From Bradyrhizobium sp. BR13661 (GTDB lineage Bacteria; Pseudomonadota; Alphaproteobacteria; Rhizobiales; Xanthobacteraceae), in the NCBI RefSeq assembly GCF_029892425.1, contig NZ_JARXWB010000001.1, forward strand, positions 248,001 to 312,000: a stretch of 64,000 nucleotides of DNA. Reading direction: 5' to 3'. A program made the position numbers and the translations under genes. Numbering within the stretch: the first letter of the stretch is position 1; each line of letters begins with the position of its first letter. Of the stretch, positions 54,325 to 62,917 are shown piece after piece. The notes under the pieces were generated by a model that had not been told where the DNA came from, did no database searches, and worked only from the letters and a program-made list of their open reading frames with translations.

Positions 54325-54791
54325 CGCTTGCCACCGGGGCTTGCACGCGAGAGCAGCGTGTCGATGTCGATGAAGTCGTTGCTGACGGGTGGGCCAACGA
54401 CGTTCTGCGGCACGTGGCACTCCGTGCAGAAGAAGCGCCGGGGCGAGACCGAGGCCAGGAACTGGCCGTCACGGTCCATGAAGTGGGTGATCGAGACCAT
54501 CGGCGCCTGCGACTCCGCCGTGCGCGCCCGTGCATGGCACGTGAGGCACTTGTTGCCGTTGAGGTCGATCTGGTAGCCGTCGATCGAGTGCGGGATGACA
54601 GGCGGCTGTTCCGGATAGTTGCGCGGCTCCTTCTCCGCGGTATTGCGCATCGGGGTCATCGGCGCGGCCGGACCTTCCTCGTTGAGCGGGCTCACGCCAC
54701 GCAGCGGGGAATTGAGCGTCTGCGCGGTGAGCGCGCCCGTGCCCGCGGCGATCGCGAGCGCCAGCATGGCAATGCCAAATCGCTTCATCAT
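54321..54791 (-). CDS. napB: NapB, dihaem cytochrome c subunit of periplasmic nitrate reductase
   Basis: A 156-residue protein with signal peptide ([22 protein letters not shown]) and two CxxCH sites, CLTCH and CTECH. The [21 protein letters not shown] segment before the first haem is typical of NapB. It receives electrons from NapC and reduces NapA. Start at 54791; it lies 5 bases after napA and overlaps napC. Confidence 0.95.
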   Translation of the reverse strand: MMKRFGIAMLALAIAAGTGALTAQTLNSPLRGVSPLNEEGPAAPMTPMRNTAEKEPRNYPEQPPVIPHSIDGYQIDLNGNKCLTCHARARTAESQAPMVSITHFMDRDGQFLASVSPRRFFCTECHVPQNVVGPPVSNDFIDIDTLLSRASPGGKR

Positions 54792-54796
54792 GGCGG

Positions 54797-57301
54797 TCAC
54801 GCCTTCTCGATGCGCACGGCGCATTTCTTGTAGTCGGTTTGCAGCGAGATCGGATCGGTGGCGTCCAGCGTCACCTTGTTGATCAGCTTGGACTCGTCGA
54901 ACCACGGCACGAACACCAGGCCTTTCGGCGGCCGGTCGCGGCCGCGCGTCTCGACGCGCGCGCGAATATAGCCGCGGCGTGAGACGACCTTCACCTCATC
55001 GCCGCGGCGCAGCTTTGCCTCCTGCGCGTCGTCAGGATGCATGAAGCACACGGCCTCGGGAAACGCCTTGTAGAGCTCGGGCACGCGGCGCGTCATCGTG
55101 CCGGAATGCCAATGCTCCAGCACGCGGCCGGTCGAGAGCCAGAACGGATAGTCATTGTCGGGCGATTCCGCCGGCGGCTCGTAGGGCAGGGCGAAGATGC
55201 GCGCCTTGCCGTCAGGGTAGCCGTAAAACTGCACGTCCGTGCCCTGCTTGACGTAGGGATCGCTGCCCTCGCGGAAGCGCCACTTCGTTTCCTGACCGTT
55301 GACGACAGGCCAGCGCAGCCCGCGCTCGCGGTGATAGGTGTCGAACGGCGCGAGGTCGTGGCCGTGGCCGCGGCCGAACGAGGCGTATTCCTCGAACAAG
55401 CCCTTGTGCACGTAGAAACCGAAAGCCCTGGACTCGTCGTTGAGATAGCCCGCCTCGATGTCGGTCACAGGGAACTTGTCGACCTGGCCATTCCTGTAGA
55501 GCACGTCGAACAGCGTCTTGCCGCGCACTTCCGGCTTCTTGGCGATCAGCTCCTCAGGCCACACTTCCTCGATCTTGAAGCGCTTGGAGAATTCCATCAG
55601 CTGCCACAGATCGGACTTGGCCTCGCCCGGCGCCTGGACGAGCTGGTGCCAGAATTGCGTGCGTCGCTCGGCATTGCCATAGGCGCCTTCCTTCTCCACC
55701 CACATCGCCGTTGGCAGGATCAGATCGGCGGCGAGCGCCGTCACCGACGGGTAGGCATCCGAGACCACGATGAAATTGTCGGGATTGCGGAAGCCCGGAT
55801 AGGTCTCCTCGTTGGCGTTGGGGCCGGCCTGGAGGTTGTTGTTGACCTGCACCCAATAGGCGTTGATCAGGCCGTCCTTCAGCATCCGGCTTTGCAGCAC
55901 GGCATGGGCGCCGTTCTTGTCGGGAATGGTGCCTTCCGGCAGCAGCCAGAGATGCTCGGCCTTGTCGCGATGCTCCTTGTTGGTCACGACCATGTCGGCG
56001 GGCAGGCGGTGCGAGAAGGTGCCGACCTCGCGCGCAGTGCCGCAGGCCGAAGGCTGGCCGGTCAGCGAGAACGGGCTGTTGCCGGGCGCGGCGATTTTCC
56101 CCGTGAGCAGATGGATGTTGTAGACGAGGTTGTTGCACCAGACGCCGCGGGTGTGCTGGTTGAAGCCCATGGTCCAGAACGAGACCACTTTCGTCTTCGG
56201 ATCCGCATAGAGCTCGGCGAGCGCTTCCAGCCGGTTCAGCGGCACGCCCGACATCTGCGCCGCCTTCTCCAGCGTGTAGTCCGAGACGAACTTGACGTAG
56301 TCGTCGTAAGTCATGTCGGTGGAGTCGTTGGCCTTCGCCGCACCCGTTGCCTTTTTCTGGAGCGGATGCTCGGGCCGCAGGCCGTAGCCGATATCGGTCT
56401 GTCCGCGTCGGAAGATGGTATGCGCGTTGACAAAGTCCTTGTTGACGCGTCCGGTCTTGATGATGTGGTTGGCGATGGCGTTGAGGATGTAGAGGTCGGT
56501 CTGCGGCTTGAACACCATGCCGATGTCGGCGAGATCGAACGAGCGGTGTTCGAAGGTCGAGAGCACGGCGACACGGACATGCGGCGCGGAGAGCCGGCGG
56601 TCGGCAAGGCGTGTCCACAGAATCGGATGCATCTCCGCCATGTTGGAGCCCCACAGCACGAAGGCATCGGTGGCCTCGATGTCGTCGTAGCATCCGGCCG
56701 GCTCGTCGATGCCGAAGGTGCGCATCATGCCGGCGACGGCCGAGGCCATGCAGTGGCGCGCATTGGGATCGATGTTGTTGGTGCGAAAGCCGGCCTTGTA
56801 GAGCTTCGAGGCAGCGTAACCTTCCCAGATCGTCCATTGCCCCGAGCCGAACATGGCAAGCCCGTTCGGCCCGCGCTTCTTCAGCGTTTCCTTCCACTTC
56901 AGCTCCATGATGTCGAAGGCTTCGGTCCAGGTGACAGGCGTGAACTCGCCGTTCTTGTCGTATTTGCCGTTGGTCTTGCGCAGCATCGGCTGCGTCAGGC
57001 GGTCATGGCCGTACATGATCTTGGAGAGGAAATAGCCCTTGACGCAGTTGAGGCCGCGATTGACCTCGGCCTTGATGTCGCCATGGGTGGCGACGACCCG
57101 GTTGTCCTTGGTCGCGACCATCACCGAGCAGCCGGTGCCGCAGAAGCGGCAGGCGGCCTTGTCCCATTTCAGTTCGGATGAGTCGCGCTCAGCGACGAGA
57201 TTGGCGGCGAGCGAAGGTGCCGGCATGCCTGCAGCGGCAGCCGCGATGGCGGCGGCTTCCAACTTCAGCATCTGGCGGCGGTCGAGCGTTGGCGATGTCA
57301 T
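54797..57301 (-). CDS. napA: NapA, catalytic subunit of periplasmic nitrate reductase
   Basis: An 834-residue molybdoenzyme that reduces nitrate to nitrite. The N-terminus [21 protein letters not shown] is a Tat signal. The 4Fe-4S ligands are Cys51, Cys54, Cys58 and Cys86; the molybdenum ligand is Cys184 in [11 protein letters not shown]. The bis-MGD binding blocks follow through the C-terminus. Length fits NapA. It lies in napEDABC order between napD and napB. All metal ligands are intact. Confidence 0.97.
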   Translation of the reverse strand: MTSPTLDRRQMLKLEAAAIAAAAAGMPAPSLAANLVAERDSSELKWDKAACRFCGTGCSVMVATKDNRVVATHGDIKAEVNRGLNCVKGYFLSKIMYGHDRLTQPMLRKTNGKYDKNGEFTPVTWTEAFDIMELKWKETLKKRGPNGLAMFGSGQWTIWEGYAASKLYKAGFRTNNIDPNARHCMASAVAGMMRTFGIDEPAGCYDDIEATDAFVLWGSNMAEMHPILWTRLADRRLSAPHVRVAVLSTFEHRSFDLADIGMVFKPQTDLYILNAIANHIIKTGRVNKDFVNAHTIFRRGQTDIGYGLRPEHPLQKKATGAAKANDSTDMTYDDYVKFVSDYTLEKAAQMSGVPLNRLEALAELYADPKTKVVSFWTMGFNQHTRGVWCNNLVYNIHLLTGKIAAPGNSPFSLTGQPSACGTAREVGTFSHRLPADMVVTNKEHRDKAEHLWLLPEGTIPDKNGAHAVLQSRMLKDGLINAYWVQVNNNLQAGPNANEETYPGFRNPDNFIVVSDAYPSVTALAADLILPTAMWVEKEGAYGNAERRTQFWHQLVQAPGEAKSDLWQLMEFSKRFKIEEVWPEELIAKKPEVRGKTLFDVLYRNGQVDKFPVTDIEAGYLNDESRAFGFYVHKGLFEEYASFGRGHGHDLAPFDTYHRERGLRWPVVNGQETKWRFREGSDPYVKQGTDVQFYGYPDGKARIFALPYEPPAESPDNDYPFWLSTGRVLEHWHSGTMTRRVPELYKAFPEAVCFMHPDDAQEAKLRRGDEVKVVSRRGYIRARVETRGRDRPPKGLVFVPWFDESKLINKVTLDATDPISLQTDYKKCAVRIEKA

Positions 57302-57318
57302 GATGGCTCTCCCGGCCT

Positions 57319-57630
57319 TCAGGTTTCGATGGCGTGAAAGACGAGCGCCGCGGAATAGACGTCGCGCAGCGACTGGATGGTGTTGAGCATCGTGCCGAGA
57401 CTGCCGGCATCAGGCGCTTCGGTGACGACGACGAGCTTTCCTCTGACATCGCGGCCATGGATCTCGCAGCCGGGAAGCGCTGCGATCTCCGCTTCCAGCG
57501 CGGCGAGGCGCTCGGGCCGCGCTTGCACGACGATGCTGGCGATCTCGTAGCCGGGCGGCGAGATGACGCGGTCGGCGCTGAGCACCCGGCCCGTGATCAA
57601 TGCGCGGCGGTTGAGTGTGGCGTGAGCCAT
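57319..57630 (-). CDS. napD: NapD, NapA-specific assembly chaperone
   Basis: A 103-residue cytoplasmic protein. NapD family segments include [51 protein letters not shown] and the helix [15 protein letters not shown]. NapD binds the NapA twin-arginine signal and holds export until the cofactor is loaded. It lies 17 bases before napA. Confidence 0.92.
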   Translation of the reverse strand: MAHATLNRRALITGRVLSADRVISPPGYEIASIVVQARPERLAALEAEIAALPGCEIHGRDVRGKLVVVTEAPDAGSLGTMLNTIQSLRDVYSAALVFHAIET

Positions 57631-57658
57631 GATGCCTGTCTTTCGGTTGTCGAGGGAA

Positions 57659-57844
57659 TCAATGCGGGGAGGTTGGCGGGCCGGGTGGGCCGGCGAACAT
57701 CTGGTAGATCCAGACGCTCAAGCCGAAAGAGCCGACCGTTCCGACCGCGAGGACGGGCATCACGACCGCGGTCAGGAACAGAAAAGCGAAAATCTCCATG
57801 CGCTTGCGGCGCACGCGCGATGTCGCGTCGTCAGGGGCCGACAT
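57659..57844 (-). CDS. napE: NapE, small membrane protein of the nap operon
   Basis: A 61-residue, one- or two-helix protein: a basic start (MSAPDDATSRVRRKRMEIFAF), then FLFLTAVVMPVLAVGTVGSFGLSVWIYQMFAGPPGPP, the NapE pattern. I start at 57844; ATG at 57856 adds four residues. First gene of napEDABC, with an FNR-type box upstream at 57931-57944. Its exact role in nitrate reduction is not established. Confidence 0.9.
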   Translation of the reverse strand: MSAPDDATSRVRRKRMEIFAFLFLTAVVMPVLAVGTVGSFGLSVWIYQMFAGPPGPPTSPH

Positions 57845-57930
57845 ATTCGGTCTCATTGAAATGTGGGAATTGGGACGGCATCCGGGCCGTTGCCTTGTGC
57901 CGATTTAGCTGCAACAGGCCGGCTGAGGCG

Positions 57931-57944
57931 TTGATCTGGATCAA
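57931..57944 (-). promoter_or_regulatory. FixK/FNR-type box upstream of napEDABC
   Basis: TTGATCTGGATCAA is a full match to the classic FNR consensus TTGAT-N4-ATCAA. On the minus strand TAAATC at 57907-57902 is near the expected -10, with a start near 57896 and a leader of about 50 bases. It is also 115 bases before the divergent AraC-type gene. Confidence 0.85.
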
Positions 57945-58051
57945 TCCATCAAGTTGCGAAGGGTGTTGCCGCCGCCGCGAGCTCAATTTTGGATTGTGCA
58001 CGCGCGAAGGCGATGCGAGAGTTGGTTCCCTGAGGGAGACGAGAACGTGTG

Positions 58052-59161
58052 ATGGGGCTGACGGCCATCGATCTCGGGCTTCGCGGCGCAACGAGCGGCG
58101 TGTTCCTGTTGATCATTCTCGTGGCGCTGATGCGTGGTGCCTCCAGCCAGCAGGCTTGGCTGGGTATGGCCATGTCTGCCGGGGGCGTGTTCTACGCGAT
58201 CGCGACCGCGCCGTTCTTTCCCAAATCGTCATGGTGGTGGGTGTTGCCGATGCTGTCCGGCCAGCCCGCCCTGTTCTGGCTGTGGGCACGTGCGGCGTTT
58301 GACGACGATTTCGTGCTGCGGCGATGGCACGGCGCTCTGTGGTTGGGCCTCGTTGCCTTCGGCTTCGCGCTCACGCTGGGTTGGGCCTACTCGCCTGCTT
58401 TGGCCGGAGCCGGCGGTCGAGGCCTGGCGTTGGTCAATCTGGCACTGGCCGTCGCGGCCGCGGTCCAGACAGTGAAGACCTGGCGTGCCGATCTGGTGGC
58501 GCGGCGCCGCCGGCTGCGGCTTGCGATACTCGCCATTAATGTCGGGCTCATCGCGGCCCTCGCCGGTGCCGGCTTCGCCGCCATTCCCGTCGCGGTCCCA
58601 GGCGCGCCCGCCAGCCTCCCGGTCGCATTCGGCCTGTTTGTGGTGGCGATGCTCGTCGGCCTCGGGTCTTTCGCGATTCAGCCGGCGGTGCCCGCCGCCG
58701 ACGCTACGGCGGCCATCGCATCGGGTGATGCCCGCGGGCCCGATCGTGCTCCGACGGCTCGGGTGGTGGTTGACCCGATCTTATTGCGGCGCCTCGACCA
58801 TCTCATGACCGTGGAGCGAACCTACCGTCAGGAAGGTCTTGCGATCGGGGCGCTGGCGGCGCGGCTGGAGGTTCCCGAGCATCGGCTCCGCCAAGCCATC
58901 AACGAGGGGCTCGGCTATCGGAACTTCAATGCGTTCCTGAACCACTATCGCATCGCGGATGCCAGACTGGCGCTTTCAGATGCGACGCAACGGGAGGTCC
59001 CGGTGCTGACCATCGCCATGGATGCCGGCTTCCAGTCGCTCGGGCCTTTCAATCGCGCCTTCAAGGCGGAAACCGGCGTCACCCCGACCGAATTCAGGCG
59101 CGAGGCGCTGAGCCGGCAGGATCAGGCTGACATCAGCGAGCCACGTCGAGAAATCGGCTAG
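58052..59161 (+). CDS. Membrane-anchored AraC-family regulator
   Basis: A 369-residue protein. The N-terminal half has about seven membrane helices (ATSGVFLLIILVALMRGA, AWLGMAMSAGGVFYAIATAPF and others to about residue 210). A short linker leads to a C-terminal AraC double helix-turn-helix (about 255-355, AIGALAARLEVPEHRLRQAINEGLG, then VLTIAMDAGFQSLGPFNRAFKAETG). It is divergent from napE. Such proteins may sense a membrane or external signal. AGGGAGACGAG precedes the GTG-ATG pair at 58049 and 58052. Confidence 0.85.
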   Translation: MGLTAIDLGLRGATSGVFLLIILVALMRGASSQQAWLGMAMSAGGVFYAIATAPFFPKSSWWWVLPMLSGQPALFWLWARAAFDDDFVLRRWHGALWLGLVAFGFALTLGWAYSPALAGAGGRGLALVNLALAVAAAVQTVKTWRADLVARRRRLRLAILAINVGLIAALAGAGFAAIPVAVPGAPASLPVAFGLFVVAMLVGLGSFAIQPAVPAADATAAIASGDARGPDRAPTARVVVDPILLRRLDHLMTVERTYRQEGLAIGALAARLEVPEHRLRQAINEGLGYRNFNAFLNHYRIADARLALSDATQREVPVLTIAMDAGFQSLGPFNRAFKAETGVTPTEFRREALSRQDQADISEPRREIG

Positions 59162-59248
59162 CCGATTTCTGGATCGGGCGAGAGCGACCGGCCCCGATGG
59201 GGCAGACTGTGCGGCAGAAGATCCCGTCCAGCCAACGAGAGCTTGTTC

Positions 59249-60487
59249 ATGCCCCATTCGAGCGCTGTCACCTCCGCCTCCGAACGGCTCCACGCGCTCG
59301 ACGCTGTCAGGGGCATCGCGCTGCTGCTCGGCATCGTCCTGCACGCGGCGATGTCCTTTGTGTGGGTCTCGCCCCGGTTCTGGATCATCCAGGACACCCA
59401 TCCAAGCCTCATCCTGAGCCTGCTGTCCTTCACCATCCATGTCTTCCGAATGACGACCTTCTTCCTGATGGCCGGTTTCTTCGCCCGCATGAGCTTTCAT
59501 CGCCGTGGCGCCGGGGGCTTCGTCAGGGACCGGTTGCAGCGGATCGCTCTGCCGCTCGTGATCGGCTGGCCGCTCGTGTACGTGCCCATCGCTCTTGTGG
59601 TCATCTGGGCGGCGAGCTTTCCGAATGGCGGTCCGCTCCAAGAGGCGTCCGGCTGGATGCCGGCACTGCCGAATTTCCGCCTGACCCATCTCTGGTTTCT
59701 CTACGTTCTGCTGGAGCTCTATGTCGCGGCGTTGCTGCTGCGCGGCGCGATCATCTGGCTCGATGCGTCAGGCAGGCTGCGAGCGATCGTCGACCGCCTG
59801 TTTGCGAGTATCATGCGCAACCCGCTGGCGCCTCTTGTTCTGGCGATCCCGATCGGCATCGCCTTTTGCCTCGACCAACGCTGGGTCAACGTGATGGGCG
59901 TGCGGACACCGGATCAATCGCTCATCACCAACGCGCAGGCCTGGATCTGTTTCGGCACGGCCTTCGGCGTCGGCTGGCTGTTGCATCGGCAGATCGATCT
60001 GCTGCGGATCCTCGAGCGGCGCTGGCTGCCGCATCTGCTGCTGGCGCTGGTCCTGATCTGGGTTGGCTTCGTGCTGTCAGGCGTGATGATTTCCGCGCCG
60101 GGCGCGCCGAAACTGCCGTACAGCTTCGCCACGCTCCGGCTCGCCTCCGCCATCCTGTATGCGCCGGCGATCTGGATGACGACCTTCGCGGCGCTCGGGC
60201 TTGCTCTCCGCTTCATGTCGAACTTCAGCCCGACCTTGCGCTACCTCGCCGATGCATCCTACTGGCTCTACATCATCCATTTGCCGATCGTGATGGCGCT
60301 GCAGGTTGCGCTGTCGCAGCTCGACTGGCCCGGGCTGATCAAGTTCGCCGTCATTCTCCTCATCGCGATTCCGTCGATGCTGGCGAGCTATCATCTCATG
60401 GTGCGCTTCACCTTCATTGGCGCGGTGCTGAATGGCCGCCGCGCCGAAAAGCGCGTTCTCCCGCAAGGCGGAATTGCGACTGCGTAG
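59249..60487 (+). CDS. Acyltransferase-3 family membrane protein
   Basis: A 412-residue protein with about ten membrane helices. It begins MPHSSAVTSASERLHALDAVRGIALLLGIVLHAAMSF, containing the family DAVRG and the catalytic-type His (VLHA). The pattern resembles OpgC/MdoC-like succinyltransferases and other O-acyltransferases. It lies 87 bases after the AraC-type gene on the same strand, perhaps its target or co-transcribed. The modified glycan is not identified. TTG at 59243 is an alternative start. Confidence 0.83.
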   Translation: MPHSSAVTSASERLHALDAVRGIALLLGIVLHAAMSFVWVSPRFWIIQDTHPSLILSLLSFTIHVFRMTTFFLMAGFFARMSFHRRGAGGFVRDRLQRIALPLVIGWPLVYVPIALVVIWAASFPNGGPLQEASGWMPALPNFRLTHLWFLYVLLELYVAALLLRGAIIWLDASGRLRAIVDRLFASIMRNPLAPLVLAIPIGIAFCLDQRWVNVMGVRTPDQSLITNAQAWICFGTAFGVGWLLHRQIDLLRILERRWLPHLLLALVLIWVGFVLSGVMISAPGAPKLPYSFATLRLASAILYAPAIWMTTFAALGLALRFMSNFSPTLRYLADASYWLYIIHLPIVMALQVALSQLDWPGLIKFAVILLIAIPSMLASYHLMVRFTFIGAVLNGRRAEKRVLPQGGIATA

Positions 60488-60544
60488 ACAGCGCCGCCCT
60501 ACGCACTAAGATGCCCGCAACAAAAAATATGCGGGAGAGGCGTC

Positions 60545-61750
60545 ATGAAGTTCGGCATCTTCTATGAGCTGCAACTGCCGCGGCCCTGGGTGGCCGGCGA
60601 CGAGCTCGCCCTTTACCAGAACGCGCTCTCGCAGATGGAACTCGCTGATCGTCTTGGCTACGACCACGCCTGGGTGGTCGAGCATCACTTCCTCGAGGAA
60701 TATTCGCACTCGCCTTCGCCGGAATCCTTCCTCGCCGCCGCGAGCCAGCGCACGAGAAACATCCGTCTCGGCCACGGCATTCTCCAGCTCACGACGAACC
60801 ATCCGGCGCGCGTGGCCGAGCGCGTCGCGGTGCTCGATCTGCTCTCCAATGGCCGCTGCGAATTCGGTATGGGCGAGAGTGCGTCGATCACCGAGCTGAC
60901 GCCGTTCGGTCGCGACATGGAGACCAAGAAGGAGGTGTTCGAGGAGGCTGTCGCTGCGATCTTCCCGATGTTCAGGGACGCAGGCTCCGAGCATCACGGC
61001 AAGTACTTTGACATCCCCTTGCGCAACGTCGTGCCCAAACCGGTGCAGAAGCCGCATCCGCCGCTGTGGCTGGCCTGCTCGCAACTGCCGACCATCGAGC
61101 GCGCCGGCCGTTACGGCTTTGGCGCGCTCGGTTTCCAGTTCGTCAGCGCGGATGCCGCGCATGCCTGGGTGCACGCCTACTACAACGCGATGACCAAGCG
61201 TCTCGCGAAGCTTGCCGACTACGAGATCAACCCGAACATGGCGCTGGTCTCGTTCTTCATGTGCGCCAGGACGGACGAGGAAGCCCGTGCGCGCGCCGAC
61301 GGCGCCACCTTTTTCCAGTTCGCGCTGCGCTTCTACGGCGCCTCGCAGAACCGCCAGCGGCCTGCGCCCTACACCGTCAACATGTGGGACGAGTACAACA
61401 AGTGGAAGCGCGACAATCCGGAGGCGCAGGAGGCGGCCTTGCGCGGCGGCCTGATCGGTTCGCCCGAGACGATCCGCAGGAAGCTGAAGCGATTCCAGTC
61501 GTCGCACATCGACCAGGTGATCCTGCTGAATCAAGCCGGCAAGAACAGCCACGAGCACATCTGCGAATCGCTCGAGCTGTTCGGCCGCGAAGTGATGCCG
61601 GAATTCCAGAACGATCCTGATCAGGCCGCCTGGAAGCAGGGCGTGATGAGCGGCGAGATCAAGCTGGAAGAGATCGACACCGAGGCCTTCACCGACCGCT
61701 ACGGCAAGCTCGCGATCAATGTCGCTCCGGCGCAAGCTGCGGCGGGATAA
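60545..61750 (+). CDS. LLM-class flavin-dependent oxidoreductase
   Basis: A 401-residue luciferase-like monooxygenase. It begins MKFGIFYELQLPRPWVAGDE; the TIM-barrel segments ADRLGYDHAWVVEHHFLEEYSHSPSPESFLAAAS and NIRLGHGILQLTTNHPARVAERVAVLDLLSNGRCEFGMGE are clear. Such enzymes use FMNH2 or F420-like cofactors to oxidise small organics; this organism type would use FMN. No flavin reductase gene is adjacent. Substrate unknown. Confidence 0.88.
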   Translation: MKFGIFYELQLPRPWVAGDELALYQNALSQMELADRLGYDHAWVVEHHFLEEYSHSPSPESFLAAASQRTRNIRLGHGILQLTTNHPARVAERVAVLDLLSNGRCEFGMGESASITELTPFGRDMETKKEVFEEAVAAIFPMFRDAGSEHHGKYFDIPLRNVVPKPVQKPHPPLWLACSQLPTIERAGRYGFGALGFQFVSADAAHAWVHAYYNAMTKRLAKLADYEINPNMALVSFFMCARTDEEARARADGATFFQFALRFYGASQNRQRPAPYTVNMWDEYNKWKRDNPEAQEAALRGGLIGSPETIRRKLKRFQSSHIDQVILLNQAGKNSHEHICESLELFGREVMPEFQNDPDQAAWKQGVMSGEIKLEEIDTEAFTDRYGKLAINVAPAQAAAG

Positions 61751-61857
61751 CGCTCGGTACCTGACACCGACCGCCCCCCCGCGCAAAGTTTGCGACCGCC
61801 TAGTCAAACCATCGGTCTGGCCGATAGAATGCCGCTCATTGATATCAGGGGCGAGAC

Positions 61858-62841
61858 ATGCGGCGGCGCGAGCTTCTTGGTCTTCTGGGTGGTGCGGTGG
61901 CCTTGCCTGTCGTGGCGCGGGCTCAGAAGAGCTTGCCCGTCGTGGCCGTGCTGGTGCCGGGTCCCGCGAAGAACGCCGAAAATCGCATCATAGCCATCCG
62001 CCAGGGCATGAAGGAGGCCGGCCTCACCGAGGGCATCAACTTCACGTTCGCGTCGCGCTATGCCGATGGTGATTTCGACCGGTTGCCTGCTCTCGCCCTC
62101 GAGCTTGCGGCTCTCAAGCCGCGCGTCATGATCGCTTCGGCCGCCGCGGCGCCGGTCGCGCACAAGCTCCTGCCCGACTTGCCGCTGGTTTTCACCTCCT
62201 ATGCCCTCGACCCCATCAAGGCGGGATTTGCGGAAAGCTATGTCCATCCGGGTGGCCACGCCACCGGCAACGTGATGAATGCGCTGGGCGGTGAGGAGGC
62301 GCTGACGCAAAAGCGGATGAACCTGTTCAAGGAGCTGGTGCCCGATCTGAAAGCGATCGGTTTCATCGGTACGTCGTCTTCTCTTGCCACGGCCGAGTTC
62401 AACGCGTTGCACAGTGTCGCCGGCCAATTCGGCTTTGATGTCGTGCGTCATCCGCTTTCGGGACTCGACGAAATCGAGGACGCGGTTTCGGCAAGCATCC
62501 GCGATGGCGTCGGCGCCCTCTACGTGTCCGGCGAGTCGCTGCTTTACAACAACATGCCGCGCGTCCTGCCTCTGGTCATGGCGCCCAAAAAGCCGACGGT
62601 CGGCACCTATCCGGAGTGGGGCCGTGCTGGGCTCCTCATGTCCTATTCGGCCGATCTGATCGACGACTTCCGTCGCGCCGGCATCTATGCCGCCAAGATC
62701 CTCGGTGGTGCGAAGCCGGCGGATCTACCGATCGAGCAGGCCAGCAAGTTCGTGCTCGTGCTCAACCTCAAGACAGCGAAATCCCTGGGGGTCGCTCCGC
62801 CCGACCGCCTGCTGACGGTGGCCGACGAGGTGATCGAATAG
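61858..62841 (+). CDS. ABC-type substrate-binding protein (PF04392-like)
   Basis: A 327-residue exported protein. The N-terminus MRRRELLGLLGGAVALPVVARAQ has a Tat-like RRRELL signal. The body follows the ABC_sub_bind pattern (PVVAVLVPGPAKNAENRIIAIRQGMKEAGL, then DFDRLPALALELAALKPRVMIAS). The C-terminus has the family IEQASKFVLVLNLKTAKSLG and ends in a PPDRLL segment. No permease or ATPase gene is adjacent, as is usual for these rhizobial genes. Ligand unknown. Confidence 0.85.
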   Translation: MRRRELLGLLGGAVALPVVARAQKSLPVVAVLVPGPAKNAENRIIAIRQGMKEAGLTEGINFTFASRYADGDFDRLPALALELAALKPRVMIASAAAAPVAHKLLPDLPLVFTSYALDPIKAGFAESYVHPGGHATGNVMNALGGEEALTQKRMNLFKELVPDLKAIGFIGTSSSLATAEFNALHSVAGQFGFDVVRHPLSGLDEIEDAVSASIRDGVGALYVSGESLLYNNMPRVLPLVMAPKKPTVGTYPEWGRAGLLMSYSADLIDDFRRAGIYAAKILGGAKPADLPIEQASKFVLVLNLKTAKSLGVAPPDRLLTVADEVIE

Positions 62842-62917
62842 CTCTGCCTTCTGCTGCAGGCGACTTCGGGTGATCAAGCTGCCGAGGTCGGCTTGTGACC
62901 TGCTTCCTGCTTCGTTC

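Noticed and set aside
55037..57181. A 714-residue plus-strand open frame opposite napA
   Set aside because: NapA on the minus strand has all metal ligands and full length. The plus-strand frame is a GC-rich antisense shadow without a recognisable domain.
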